NCBI GenBank assembly: GCA_031548325.1
Contig: JAVBRE010000106.1
Location: 1 to 16,488 of the forward strand
Direction of reading: 5' to 3'
From: FLUQ01 sp031548325
GTDB lineage: Bacteria; Desulfobacterota; Desulfovibrionia; Desulfovibrionales; Desulfovibrionaceae
DNA: 16,488 nucleotides
The translations under genes were made by a program, and so were the position numbers. Position 1 is the stretch's first letter. Each line of letters starts with the position of its first letter. The notes below the pieces were generated by a model that was given only the letters and a program-made list of their open reading frames with translations, made no database searches and was not told where the DNA came from. Shown here piece by piece: positions 5,752-13,602 of this stretch.

Positions 5752-7854
5752 ATGTCCATGCAACGCGTCGAGGGCTTTGTCGTCCGCCTGAACCAGTACA
5801 GCGACCTGTTCCTCGCGGCCCTGGTGGTGGCGGTCATCGGCATGATGATCCTGCCGCTGCCCACCCCGCTGGTGGACGGGCTGATCGCCACCAACATGAG
5901 CATCTCGCTCCTGATGCTCATCGTGTCCATGTATATCGCCTCGGCCCTGGCTTTTTCCGTGTTTCCGGCCCTGCTTTTGTTCACCACCCTGTTCCGTCTG
6001 GCGCTGTCCATCGCCACCACCCGGCTCATTCTGCTGGAAGCCGACGCCGGGGAAATTATCTTTACCTTCGGCAACTTCGTGGTCGGCGGCAATTTTGTGG
6101 TCGGCTGCGTGGTCTTTCTCATTCTGACCATCGTGCAGTTTCTGGTCATCACCAAAGGCGCTGAACGCGTGGCCGAAGTCGGCGCGCGCTTCACCCTGGA
6201 CGCCATGCCCGGCAAGCAGATGAGCATCGACGCGGACATGCGCGCAGGCACCATCGACATGGACGAAGCGCGCCGCCGGCGGTCCATGGTCACCCGCGAA
6301 AGCCAGTTGTACGGGGCCATGGACGGGGCCATGAAGTTCGTCAAGGGCGACGCCATCGCCGGGCTGATCATCACCGCCGTGAACATCATCGGCGGGGTCT
6401 GCATCGGGGTCTTGCAGCGGGGCATGCCCGCAGGCGAAGCCTTGCAGGTTTACGCCATCCTGACCATCGGCGACGGCCTGGTGTCCCAGATTCCGGCCCT
6501 GATCATCTCCATCACCGCCGGCATCGTGGTCACCCGGGTGGCCGACGACGAGGCCGGGCACCTGGGCGGCCAGATCGGCTCGCAGTTCCTGGCCCAGCCC
6601 AAGGCTCTGCTGGTGGGCGCGGCCATGGTTCTGCTCTTTTCAATGATACCCGGCTTCCCCAAGCTCCAGTTTTTCCTGCTGGCCGGGGCCATCGGCTCGG
6701 TGGGCTTCGTCTTTTTCCGGCGTTCTCGAAAACAGGCCGGAGAAACGGAACAGGAAGCTCAGGAACGGCTGCAAAAAACCCTGTCCCCGGCGGCGGAAAA
6801 AGAAACTCCCCGCGTGTCCGCCCAGGAAGCCGAAACTTTTTCCATCACCGTGCCGCTGCTGATCGATCTTGCGGAAGGCATCAAGGCGGACATCAAACCC
6901 AATTTTCTCAACAGCGAAGTCATCAAAGTGCGGCGGGCGCTGTATTTCGATCTCGGGGTGCCTTTTCCCGGCATCAACCTGCGCTTCAACCCCAACCTGG
7001 AAGAAGGCACCTATTCCATCCTGATTCACGAGGTGCCGCTCAGCAAGGGCTGGCTGCTGAAAGACAGGGTGCTGGTGCGCGAGCAGGCGGCCAACCTGGA
7101 CATGATGGGCTTTGAGTACGAAAAGGGCGAGCAGTTCCTGCCGGGGCTTCCCGCCCTGTGGATGCCCGCAGCCGCAGTTCTCCGGCTGGAAAAGGCCGGC
7201 ATGACCTATCTCACCCCGGCCCAGGTGCTTACCTATCACCTGTCCTTTCTGCTCAAGCGCCATGCCGGGGACTTTCTGGGCATGCAGGAAACCCGCTATC
7301 TGCTCACCAACATGGAAGAGCGCTTTGCCGAACTGGTGCGCGAGGTGCAGCGGGTCATGCCCGTGCAGAAAATCGCGGAAATCTTTCAGCGCCTGGTGCA
7401 GGAACAGATATCCATCCGCAACCTGCGGCAGATTCTGGAAGCGCTCATCGACTGGGGGCAGAAGGAAAAGGACTCCGTCCTGCTCACCGAATACGTGCGC
7501 ATCGCTCTGAAACGCCAGATCAGCTACCAGTATGGGGCCGGGTTGAACGTGCTTTCCGCCTACCTGCTGGACCCCGCGGTGGAAGAAGCCATTCGCGGGG
7601 CCATCCGCCAGACCTCGTCCGGCTCCTTTCTGGCTCTGGCCCCGGAAACCACGCAAAAAATTGTGGCGTCGGTGCGCAATGAAGTCGGAGAACTTACCGA
7701 CGCGCCGCCCCGGCCGGTGCTGCTGACGAGCATGGATATCCGGCGCTACGTGCGCAAGATGATAGAGCAGGAATTTTATGAACTGCCCGTGCTTTCTTAC
7801 CAGGAGCTGACCCAGGAAATATCCGTGCAGCCCCTGGGCAGGATCACGATTTAG
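5752..7854 (+). CDS. sctV: SctV (YscV/LcrD, FHIPEP family) T3SS export gate
   Basis: Encodes 700 aa, the usual length. The N-terminal half has about seven or eight membrane segments (e.g. residues ~20-38, 43-63, 65-88, 107-133, 201-227, 235-262, 285-323). The FHIPEP signature is at ~138-167: ERVAEVGARFTLDAMPGKQM, then a cytoplasmic loop with DEARRRR. Residues ~350-700 form the soluble domain that assembles as a nonameric ring and receives substrates, chaperones and the SctX-SctY complex. The start has a strong AAGGAG site at 5741-5746. There are no internal breaks. A palindromic element begins immediately at the base after the stop (7855). Confidence 0.97.
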   Translation: MSMQRVEGFVVRLNQYSDLFLAALVVAVIGMMILPLPTPLVDGLIATNMSISLLMLIVSMYIASALAFSVFPALLLFTTLFRLALSIATTRLILLEADAGEIIFTFGNFVVGGNFVVGCVVFLILTIVQFLVITKGAERVAEVGARFTLDAMPGKQMSIDADMRAGTIDMDEARRRRSMVTRESQLYGAMDGAMKFVKGDAIAGLIITAVNIIGGVCIGVLQRGMPAGEALQVYAILTIGDGLVSQIPALIISITAGIVVTRVADDEAGHLGGQIGSQFLAQPKALLVGAAMVLLFSMIPGFPKLQFFLLAGAIGSVGFVFFRRSRKQAGETEQEAQERLQKTLSPAAEKETPRVSAQEAETFSITVPLLIDLAEGIKADIKPNFLNSEVIKVRRALYFDLGVPFPGINLRFNPNLEEGTYSILIHEVPLSKGWLLKDRVLVREQAANLDMMGFEYEKGEQFLPGLPALWMPAAAVLRLEKAGMTYLTPAQVLTYHLSFLLKRHAGDFLGMQETRYLLTNMEERFAELVREVQRVMPVQKIAEIFQRLVQEQISIRNLRQILEALIDWGQKEKDSVLLTEYVRIALKRQISYQYGAGLNVLSAYLLDPAVEEAIRGAIRQTSSGSFLALAPETTQKIVASVRNEVGELTDAPPRPVLLTSMDIRRYVRKMIEQEFYELPVLSYQELTQEISVQPLGRITI

Positions 7855-7980
7855 GGAAACGCCGATTTATTCCGTTTGGACTGCGCTATTCGCCTTTTTT
7901 CAAGCAGGGCAGGACGAAGAGTCCAGCCGCTGCTTGAAAAAAAGCTCGCGCCTTGCCAAACAAAAAAACTCGGCGTTTCC
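7855..7980. repeat. Palindromic MITE-like element abutting the sctV stop
   Basis: The ends 7855-7879 and 7956-7980 are inverted repeats of 25 bp with 21 matches, and the outer 11 bp are perfect (GGAAACGCCGA / TCGGCGTTTCC). Inside is a 13-bp perfect stem (7895-7907 with 7930-7942: TTTTTTCAAGCAG / CTGCTTGAAAAAA) that continues with GGAC/GTCC near the loop. The T-run precedes the stem and the A-run follows it on either strand, so this is not a normal intrinsic terminator. There is no ORF and no clear target-site duplication. The size and nested symmetry suggest a small non-autonomous element or a palindromic intergenic repeat. Being a structured mRNA 3' end for sctV is an alternative. Confidence 0.6.
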
Positions 7981-8012
7981 GAAAGGCGAATGAATCAGTG
8001 CTTCCTTAGCAT

Positions 8013-8106
8013 TTGCAAAATGAAAATGCTCCGGCGGATACGAAGCGCAGCGAAATACCCGCCCGCAAGGCTTTATCCGCAAATCCCTGCCGCGAAACAG
8101 GGCGAG
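8013..8106 (+). repeat. REP-like intergenic element, copy B
   Basis: Homologous to the reverse complement of 4855-4918. It has the hairpin AGCATTT(8016-8022)/AAATGCT(8033-8039-ish) and a core at 8065-8100 (GCAAGG, then GCAAATCC, then TGCCGCGAAA) with about 31 of 36 bases identical to copy A. Relative to copy A it holds ~30 extra bases (about 8039-8064) that include a GCGGATA/TACCCGC imperfect palindrome. The two copies lie in inverted orientation around sctX-sctY-sctV. Confidence 0.68.
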
Positions 8107-8160
8107 ATCGATTCAGGCATGTTTCGTGCAGTCCTCTTTGCGCAAAACAGGGGGATTTCC

Positions 8161-8280
8161 ATGGCCCTGACCAACAGCCGATTTCGCAATCTTGTTGCGC
8201 GGCGGGGCACAGTCATCCTGCAAGGCGATCCCGATTCAAAAGCCGGCCGGGCTGTCCCCGGCGGCATACAGGCATGCCAG
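8161..8280 (+). pseudogene. Possible N-terminal remnant of a cargo-type gene
   Basis: An ATG at 8161 with GGGGGA six bases upstream opens MALTNSRFRNLVARRG, then TVILQGDPDSKAG. The start resembles the 825-aa protein encoded at 8778 (MALTLNDFVQRS, then RLEIVGEGDGQ), including similar DNA over the first ~25 bases (ATGGCxCTGAC, then CGATTTCG). The frame then runs on without a recognisable domain and overlaps the chaperone gene at 8300, so no full-length protein follows. It could be a decayed duplicate left by recombination, or chance. The resemblance is short. Confidence 0.25.
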
Positions 8281-8299
8281 CGGCAAAAAAGGAGAATGT

Positions 8300-8746
8300 A
8301 TGTCCGCACAATTTACCGCGCTGATGCGCGATCTCGGCGCCATGGCCGGCCTGGGGGATCTGAAACCCGGCGAAGCCATGGAATGCGTGCTGGGGGTCGA
8401 CAACTTTATTGTCACTCTGGCCTGCCAGGATGAAGAGCAACTGCTGTTGTACGCCGGGGTGGGCAGCCTGCCCGCCCGGGGCCGGGAAAAATTTCTGCTG
8501 CGCCTGCTGCGCGGCAACTACTTTTTCGCCGAAACAGGCGGCGCCACCCTGGCGGCCGACCCGGCCACGGGCGACATCCAGCTTTTGTACCGACGGCCCC
8601 TGGCCGGCCTGGACGGCGCGGGACTGGCCCGGCTTCTTGAAGGCTACCTGGAACGGCTTGAATACTGGTCCGGGATTTGCAGCAGCAACAGCGAAGCAAT
8701 CGAGCCCGCTGCCTTTGCCCTGCCTTTCGGCGGCATCCGCGGCTGA
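8300..8746 (+). CDS. CesT/SycE-like class I T3SS chaperone for the downstream cargo
   Basis: Encodes 148 aa. The ATG at 8300 is chosen over upstream starts because of the AAAAAAGGAG site at 8285-8294. Layout: N-terminal helix (FTALMRDLGAMAGL), strands (AMECVLGVDNFIVTLACQ, EEQLLLYAGVGSL), a helix (REKFLLRLLRGNYFF), then AETGGATLAADPATGDIQLLYRRPL, the strand pair typical of CesT-family chaperones, and a C-terminal helix (LARLLEGYLERLEYW). The last ~20 residues are an Ala/Pro-rich tail. The gene lies 31 bases before the 825-aa cargo-like gene, the classic chaperone-effector pairing, so that protein is the likely client. It is separated from sctV by a 445-bp repeat-rich spacer and may have its own promoter there, though I could not identify one. 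Confidence 0.78.
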   Translation: MSAQFTALMRDLGAMAGLGDLKPGEAMECVLGVDNFIVTLACQDEEQLLLYAGVGSLPARGREKFLLRLLRGNYFFAETGGATLAADPATGDIQLLYRRPLAGLDGAGLARLLEGYLERLEYWSGICSSNSEAIEPAAFALPFGGIRG

Positions 8747-8777
8747 ACAGCGATACCGCAACACCGGAGGAACATAT

Positions 8778-11255
8778 ATGGCACTGACTCTTAACGATTT
8801 CGTACAGCGCTCCAACGACGTCCAGGGCGCTTCCCGGCTGGAAATAGTCGGAGAAGGCGACGGACAGCGCGTATCCGCCAAAGGCACCACCTTTCTGGCC
8901 CGGGTCTTTAGAAACATGACCGGCGACCCCACCGTCAACCGCGCCACCATCGACTCTTTCATCCAGGCCATTCGGGCCGAACACGGCGACCGGATCGCCG
9001 ACATGATCAAAAGCACCCTGAGCAAGGCCAGAACCGACGGCAAACCCCTGACCGCCTACTTGGTGCGCGATGCCGTGAATCTGGTCAACAGAGAAACAGC
9101 CAACATCCGCGGGCACAACCAGCGGGTTATCAGCGATTTTAAAACAGACAAGGGCCCGAACGGCCTGAACGCCCAGATCAAGGACATGGCCGTGAGAATG
9201 GGCATGCCCTGGCTGGCCGATTCGCAGGCCGAAGTGGACGGCATCATCAACAGGGCGCGGATAACCGCCCCTCCCGGCCAGGCTCTGAATCAGGCGGAAG
9301 TCAAACTGCTTATGGAAACCAAGGTCCACACTCTGCTGACCCAGGCCAAGACCCACCATACGACCAACCAAGCCGAACTGGCCAAGTACCTGCAAAACGA
9401 ACAACAGATCATTGATTCCATTCTCTCCAACCCTCTGCCGAACATGCTGGAGATCGACGACAAGAAATCGCCGGTCACGTTAAACAACGCTTTTTCCAAA
9501 GAAGAGCTTCAGCCGCTTATCGACAAGGCCAAGGCCCAGGTGCGCGAAATGACCCAAGGCTCGAGCCTGACCACGCAGGCGCAGCTCGAAAGCGCGCTCC
9601 GCGGCATGCTGAGCTTTTCCAAAGACTCCCCGCCCAACCCCGTGCTGGTGGCGGGCGTACAGAACTTTCTGGCGGAACTGGGCGTCACTTTGCACGACGG
9701 CAGCCCGAAACTGGCGCAAATTCAGGCCCAGGCCATCATTTACGGTCTGCACACGGAAGAGGGTATGGAAAAGGGCCTGCAACTGGCTCTTCAACTCAAG
9801 ACCATGCTGCCGCAACTGGCCCAGACCACCGACCCCGGCAAGCTGCTGGGCCTGCTCAATGATCTGGGGGTCTCCATCACCAAGAGCGGCGTGACCAAAG
9901 AAAACATGCAGACGCTGCTGCCCTTTGCCTTCAAAACCGCCATGGCCCTCGGCGACATCAGCCCGGAACAGGCCAAAACCATCCATACCGTGCTGACCGG
10001 CCCCCTGGGCAAATCCCTGGAAATTCCCATGGGCAAATGGGGCAACACCGACAGTCCCACAGCCGTGATCATCGCCAACGTTCATAACGCGCTGACCAAC
10101 GCCGCGCGCGAGGGCGCGAACCTGCGTCTGAACCAGGTGTCCTTTGACGCGGCCTCGCTCTCCTCGCGCGTGGGGCACGAAGTGGACAGCGTGCCGTTCA
10201 CGGAAATTCCCAACAGCGTACTGTCGGCCATGTTCCTGATGGGCGCGCCGGTCGGGCTGCAGGAAAGCGGCGTCAACGCGCGGGGCAATATGTTCGCCCT
10301 TTCCCGCATGGACCCGGATACGGCCGGTTTCATTCTCAAAGCTTTTCAGGGCCAGGTTCCCCATAACTTCGTCTTCGCCATGGCCTACCATTATATTCAG
10401 GAGGTGGGCAAAGACAACTTCACTTTGGAAGGATTCTATCAGCATGTCACGGGCAATCCCATGCCCCAGCAAAAGGGCGCCAATTTCATGGGTGATCTGG
10501 CCACGGCTTCTGTCGAAAAGATCATGGAGCGGATTATTACAGAAAACCCGCACCTGGCTAATGCCAAAACGAACGTGTCGGACGCCGTGACGATGGCCTG
10601 CAGTTTCATGGGTCTGACCCCGCAGCAGGTCATCAACCTGTACAGCCGGCCCAGGCCGGTGAGCATTACCATGGCCGACCTGAACCCGGCCTACATGCCC
10701 TCGCTGGGCAACAAGGAACTATTGAGCTTCCTGTACGACAAGCGCAGAGAACAGGTAGGCGAAGATCTGCACCGCCGTTTTCAGCGGAACACCTCCATCG
10801 TCATGGATTTCGGCAACGGCACGAAACTGGAAACCGGCCCCGGCGGCAACAGCCTGCCGGAAACCATGAAGCCTACCATGCATAACGGCTCGCTTGCGAC
10901 CAACGCGATGGCCCAGTTCGTGGTAGGCGAAGTGGACAAGCTCTGCGGCCCGAACAAGGCCCAGGCGTCCGCCGTGTACACTCTGTTCACAGCCTCGGCC
11001 CTGACCTTCGGCCGCGGCACGGGTTCGCTCATCACCGAGGGCACGGGCCGTTCTTTTTCCGAACATTCCGACATCAACGTGAGCCTGCAAAAGCAACCCG
11101 ACGGCAGCATTCTGGGTACGCTGACCAGCGCGCCGGGGCATTTCGCCGATTTACGGGTGCAGTACCGCATCCATCCGGACGGCAGCAACGAACTGGTGGA
11201 TTTTCACATGGGCTTCAAGCCGGGCTTCGAGGTGCCGCAGCAACCGCAACAGTAA
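8778..11255 (+). CDS. Large candidate T3SS-secreted protein (825 aa, family not recognised)
   Basis: The ATG at 8778 has a strong CGGAGG site at 8765-8770; longer in-frame starts run through the chaperone gene and are rejected. The protein is soluble and mostly helical, with no signal peptide or membrane segment. Visible parts: an N-terminal module (~1-105: MALTLNDF, then GTTFLARVF, FIQAIRAEHGDRIADM, GKPLTAYLVRDAVNLV); a long helical middle rich in Gln/Ala/Leu (~105-640); and a C-terminal module (~690-825) with IVMDFGNGTKL, then CGPNKAQASAVYTLFTASALTF (from ~723), SEHSDINVSL, and VQYRIHPDGSNELVDFHMGF. The C-terminal module faintly matches the end of the 663-aa protein at 1950. A chaperone gene precedes it and a terminator follows. 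I see no catalytic motif; a secreted structural or regulatory role is possible. Confidence 0.7.
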   Translation: MALTLNDFVQRSNDVQGASRLEIVGEGDGQRVSAKGTTFLARVFRNMTGDPTVNRATIDSFIQAIRAEHGDRIADMIKSTLSKARTDGKPLTAYLVRDAVNLVNRETANIRGHNQRVISDFKTDKGPNGLNAQIKDMAVRMGMPWLADSQAEVDGIINRARITAPPGQALNQAEVKLLMETKVHTLLTQAKTHHTTNQAELAKYLQNEQQIIDSILSNPLPNMLEIDDKKSPVTLNNAFSKEELQPLIDKAKAQVREMTQGSSLTTQAQLESALRGMLSFSKDSPPNPVLVAGVQNFLAELGVTLHDGSPKLAQIQAQAIIYGLHTEEGMEKGLQLALQLKTMLPQLAQTTDPGKLLGLLNDLGVSITKSGVTKENMQTLLPFAFKTAMALGDISPEQAKTIHTVLTGPLGKSLEIPMGKWGNTDSPTAVIIANVHNALTNAAREGANLRLNQVSFDAASLSSRVGHEVDSVPFTEIPNSVLSAMFLMGAPVGLQESGVNARGNMFALSRMDPDTAGFILKAFQGQVPHNFVFAMAYHYIQEVGKDNFTLEGFYQHVTGNPMPQQKGANFMGDLATASVEKIMERIITENPHLANAKTNVSDAVTMACSFMGLTPQQVINLYSRPRPVSITMADLNPAYMPSLGNKELLSFLYDKRREQVGEDLHRRFQRNTSIVMDFGNGTKLETGPGGNSLPETMKPTMHNGSLATNAMAQFVVGEVDKLCGPNKAQASAVYTLFTASALTFGRGTGSLITEGTGRSFSEHSDINVSLQKQPDGSILGTLTSAPGHFADLRVQYRIHPDGSNELVDFHMGFKPGFEVPQQPQQ

Positions 11256-11277
11256 TAAACCGGATCTTTCCTGCGCC

Positions 11278-11335
11278 AAAAATGCCCGTATGCCGCAATC
11301 GGGGGGCGGCGGGCGAGGCCCGGCGGGCATCTTTT
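11278..11335. terminator. Probable bidirectional intrinsic terminator between convergent genes
   Basis: Outer stem ATGCCCG (11282-11288) with CGGGCAT (11324-11330). Nested inside are GCCGC (11292-11296) with GCGGC (11306-11310), and GGGC-GAG-GCCC (11311-11321). An A5 run precedes the stem and CTTTT follows it, giving a T-run on both strands. It ends the 825-aa gene (+) and the AAA+ regulator gene (minus). The stem is interrupted, so efficiency is uncertain. Confidence 0.6.
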
Positions 11336-11350
11336 CAGCAGGAGAGCGGC

Positions 11351-11384
11351 GAAACGCCTGGGTTACGACATGCCCAGGCGTTTC
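11351..11384. repeat. Perfect 12-bp palindrome spanning the regulator stop codon
   Basis: GAAACGCCTGGG (11351-11362) and CCCAGGCGTTTC (11373-11384) are exact inverted repeats around a 10-base loop. One arm codes for the last residues of the regulator (KRLG) and the other lies past its stop, which is in the loop. No T-run follows on either strand. It may be a 3' RNA stem or a protein-binding site. Confidence 0.7.
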
Positions 11385-12679
11385 AGCATCTTGCGCAAGC
11401 CTTCACGGCTGATGCCCAGAATTTTGGCGGCCCGGGTTTTGTTGCCTTTGGCTTGTTCAAGAGCACGCCGCACCAGGTCGATCTCCATTTCATCGAAGGA
11501 GCGGACGGGCGGGGCCGAAATCGCCCGTTCCCGGCCGGGCCGTGGACATTGCGCCGGTTTTTCGTAGGGCTGCGGCAGAACCGGGGCCTCGTCCTGACCC
11601 GGGGCGAGGGCGAGCGAAGCCAGCGTGGGGGAAAGATCCTGGGGGGTGATGGCGCTGCCCCGCGCCAGCAGGGCAGCCCGCTCCGTTTCATTTTCAAGCT
11701 CGCGGATGTTGCCCGGCCAGCAATGAGCCGCCATCAGGCGCAGGGCCTCCTTGCTGATGCCGCCTGCGGCGCTGGGGTTGCGGCGGACGCAGGAAGTCAA
11801 AAAGTGCCGGATCAGCAGGGGAATATCTTCGGGCCGTTCGCGCAGGGCCGGCATGTGCAGGCGGATCACGTTCAGGCGGTAAAACAGGTCGGAACGGAAC
11901 AGCTTTTCTTCGCACATGGCGGCCAGATCGCGGTGGGTGGCGGCAATGACCCGCACGTCCACCGGAATGCGTTGACGGCCGCCCACCCGCTCCACACAAT
12001 GGTTTTCTATGACGTGCAGGATTTTAGCCTGACTTTCCAGCGGCATGTCGCCGATTTCATCCAAAAAAATGGTTCCGCCGTTGGCCTGCTCAAAACGGCC
12101 CATGCGGGCGTTGACTCCGGAAGCCACTCCCTTTTCAATGCCGAAAAGCTCGCTTTCCAGCAGGGTGGCGGGAATGGCCGCACAGTTGATGGACACGAAG
12201 GGCTCTTTGCTCCGGGCGCCGTCATAGTGCAGCGAACGAGCGAGCATACCCTTGCCGGTGCCGGTTTCGCCGGTAATCAGCACCGTGGCGTCGACCCGGG
12301 CGATGCGTTCCGCCTGGCGCGCGATTTCCCGCATGGCGGCCGATTCTCCCAGCACAATGCGAGGCTCTTCCTGGCGCTGGCGCAAATCGTCCCGCAGCTT
12401 CTTGTTTTCCCTGGCCAGGCTGGCTTGCAGTTTCGCCTGTTCCTTGCAGGCGGCGTCCAGGTCGGCGGCGACTTTTTCAAGATGGTATTCGCGGGTTTCC
12501 ACCTTGACCAGCATGAGGCCGAAGGCTTCGGCCAGCTCCGCCACGACGGCCGGACCCTGCGCCCCGACGGTCAGGGCGAAGAGGTTTTTGGCCTGCACGT
12601 AATCACCCTTTGCCAGCGCGCCGCAAACGTCGGCAAGCTGGCGCATGGCATCGGCGAGAGAGTGCTTTGTGTCGGGCAT
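11363..12679 (-). CDS. Sigma-54-type AAA+ transcriptional regulator with altered GAFTGA loop
   Basis: Encodes 438 aa. Residues 1-105 are helical and coiled-coil-like (ELAEAFGLMLVKVETREYHLE), with no receiver domain. The AAA+ core (~108-345) has Walker A GETGTGKG (137-144), Walker B GGTIFLDEIGD (201-211), FRSDLFYRLNV with arginine-finger candidates (R262, R268), and WPGNIRELEN (321-330). A Fis-type HTH is at the C-terminus (~410-436: KGNKTRAAKILGISREGLRKML). The L1 loop that normally reads GAFTGA and touches sigma-54 reads GVASGV (184-189; 12113-12130), so classic sigma-54 activation is uncertain. The ATG lacks a good ribosome site; an internal start at Met12 is possible. Its position next to the T3SS genes makes it a candidate regulator of them, by context only. 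Confidence 0.88.
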   Translation of the reverse strand: MPDTKHSLADAMRQLADVCGALAKGDYVQAKNLFALTVGAQGPAVVAELAEAFGLMLVKVETREYHLEKVAADLDAACKEQAKLQASLARENKKLRDDLRQRQEEPRIVLGESAAMREIARQAERIARVDATVLITGETGTGKGMLARSLHYDGARSKEPFVSINCAAIPATLLESELFGIEKGVASGVNARMGRFEQANGGTIFLDEIGDMPLESQAKILHVIENHCVERVGGRQRIPVDVRVIAATHRDLAAMCEEKLFRSDLFYRLNVIRLHMPALRERPEDIPLLIRHFLTSCVRRNPSAAGGISKEALRLMAAHCWPGNIRELENETERAALLARGSAITPQDLSPTLASLALAPGQDEAPVLPQPYEKPAQCPRPGRERAISAPPVRSFDEMEIDLVRRALEQAKGNKTRAAKILGISREGLRKMLKRLGMS

Positions 12680-12844
12680 GTCAGTTGCGTGCCGCAGCGG
12701 CGGAGTCTGGGGTTATTATTGCGATATGACGGTACAAATCGCACAGACCACGGGCTTTTGCAAGACGAATCAGATACGGAGAAACTCCGGACATGCCGTT
12801 TCGTTGATTGACGGTTGCGGCGCGGCGCGTTACGGCTATACCCG

Positions 12845-13561
12845 ATGGATTTTTACCAAACACTCAGTCGCTATTATGACGAGATCTTCGCTGCGGATGA
12901 GGCGGAGATGCGTTTTATCCGCGACTTGCTGCCGCCGAAAGCAAGGCTTCTGGACATCGGCTGCGGCACCGGCAACAAGACCGTCCATTTCAGCGAAGGG
13001 GCCTCTCTGGTGGAAGCCCTGGATATGGACGAGGGTATGATCGCGAAAGCCCGAACCGACCACGCCCGGCCTAATATCACATACAGCGCGCTGAACATGC
13101 TGGACATCGGCACGGTTTTCGCCGGCAGGCGCTTTGAAGCCGCGCTCTGCCTGGGCAACACCCTGGTCCATCTGCCATCCCCGGACGTCATGCTGAATTT
13201 TGCGAGCGCTGTCGCGGGTCTGCTCACCGAACAGGGCTGCTTCACCCTGCAAATTCTCAACTATGACAGGATACTTGAGCAGCACATCAGCGACCTGCCC
13301 CTGCTGGAAACGCCGAACGTCCGTTTCAGGCGCGGCTACGCTCGTGAAGGCGAGCGTCTGCGTTTCATCACCAGCCTGGAAGACAAAAAAGGCGGCGAAA
13401 CCCTGCATAACAACATAGCGCTTTATCCCTTGCGCAAAAGGGAACTGGACGGCTTGCTCAAAAAAGCCGGATTCCGCCGCATCGCATACTTCGGCAGTTA
13501 CCTGGGCGGCGAGCTCGGTCCGGATTCTTTCGTTCTCATCGCCTGCTGCCGCGCGGGCTGA
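12845..13561 (+). CDS. Class I SAM-dependent methyltransferase
   Basis: Encodes 238 aa. The start MDFYQTLSRYYDEIF is typical of this family, so I prefer ATG 12845 over the TTG at 12815, though neither has a good ribosome site. Motif I LLDIGCGTGN is at 35-44 (SAM binding), an acidic residue D60 ends strand 2 (EALDMDEGMIAKA), NMLDI is at 84-88, and FEAALCLGNTLVHL is at 97-110. The C-terminal half has the strands seen in small-molecule methyltransferases. The substrate cannot be told from sequence. It is divergent from the AAA+ regulator (165-bp gap) and convergent with the permease, and nothing ties it to secretion. Confidence 0.88.
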   Translation: MDFYQTLSRYYDEIFAADEAEMRFIRDLLPPKARLLDIGCGTGNKTVHFSEGASLVEALDMDEGMIAKARTDHARPNITYSALNMLDIGTVFAGRRFEAALCLGNTLVHLPSPDVMLNFASAVAGLLTEQGCFTLQILNYDRILEQHISDLPLLETPNVRFRRGYAREGERLRFITSLEDKKGGETLHNNIALYPLRKRELDGLLKKAGFRRIAYFGSYLGGELGPDSFVLIACCRAG

Positions 13562-13572
13562 ATGCCCGCAAG

Positions 13573-13602
13573 CGCCCCGCCGGGCGGATCAGCTTTTTTT
13601 TT
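13573..13602 (+). terminator. Possible terminator of the methyltransferase gene
   Basis: Stem CGCCC/GGGCG with a 4-base loop (13573-13586), then seven bases, then nine T (13594-13602). The T-run is also the Lys codons at the permease 3' end (antisense). The gap between stem and T-run is longer than usual, hence modest confidence. Confidence 0.35.

Noticed and set aside
4903..6561. 552-codon minus-strand open frame opposite sctX-sctY-sctV
   Set aside because: His/Gly/Gln-rich antisense translation of conserved membrane-protein codons; not a gene.
7895..7942. Intrinsic terminator after sctV
   Set aside because: The stem is long, but the T-run comes before it and the A-run after it on both strands, the reverse of what termination needs.
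7855..8299. CRISPR array or tRNA in the repeat-rich spacer
   Set aside because: The repeats are inverted, not regularly spaced direct repeats, and no cloverleaf could be drawn.
8409..8777. N-terminal extension of the 825-aa protein
   Set aside because: It would overlap the chaperone gene in another frame; the ATG at 8778 has a strong ribosome site and a typical start.
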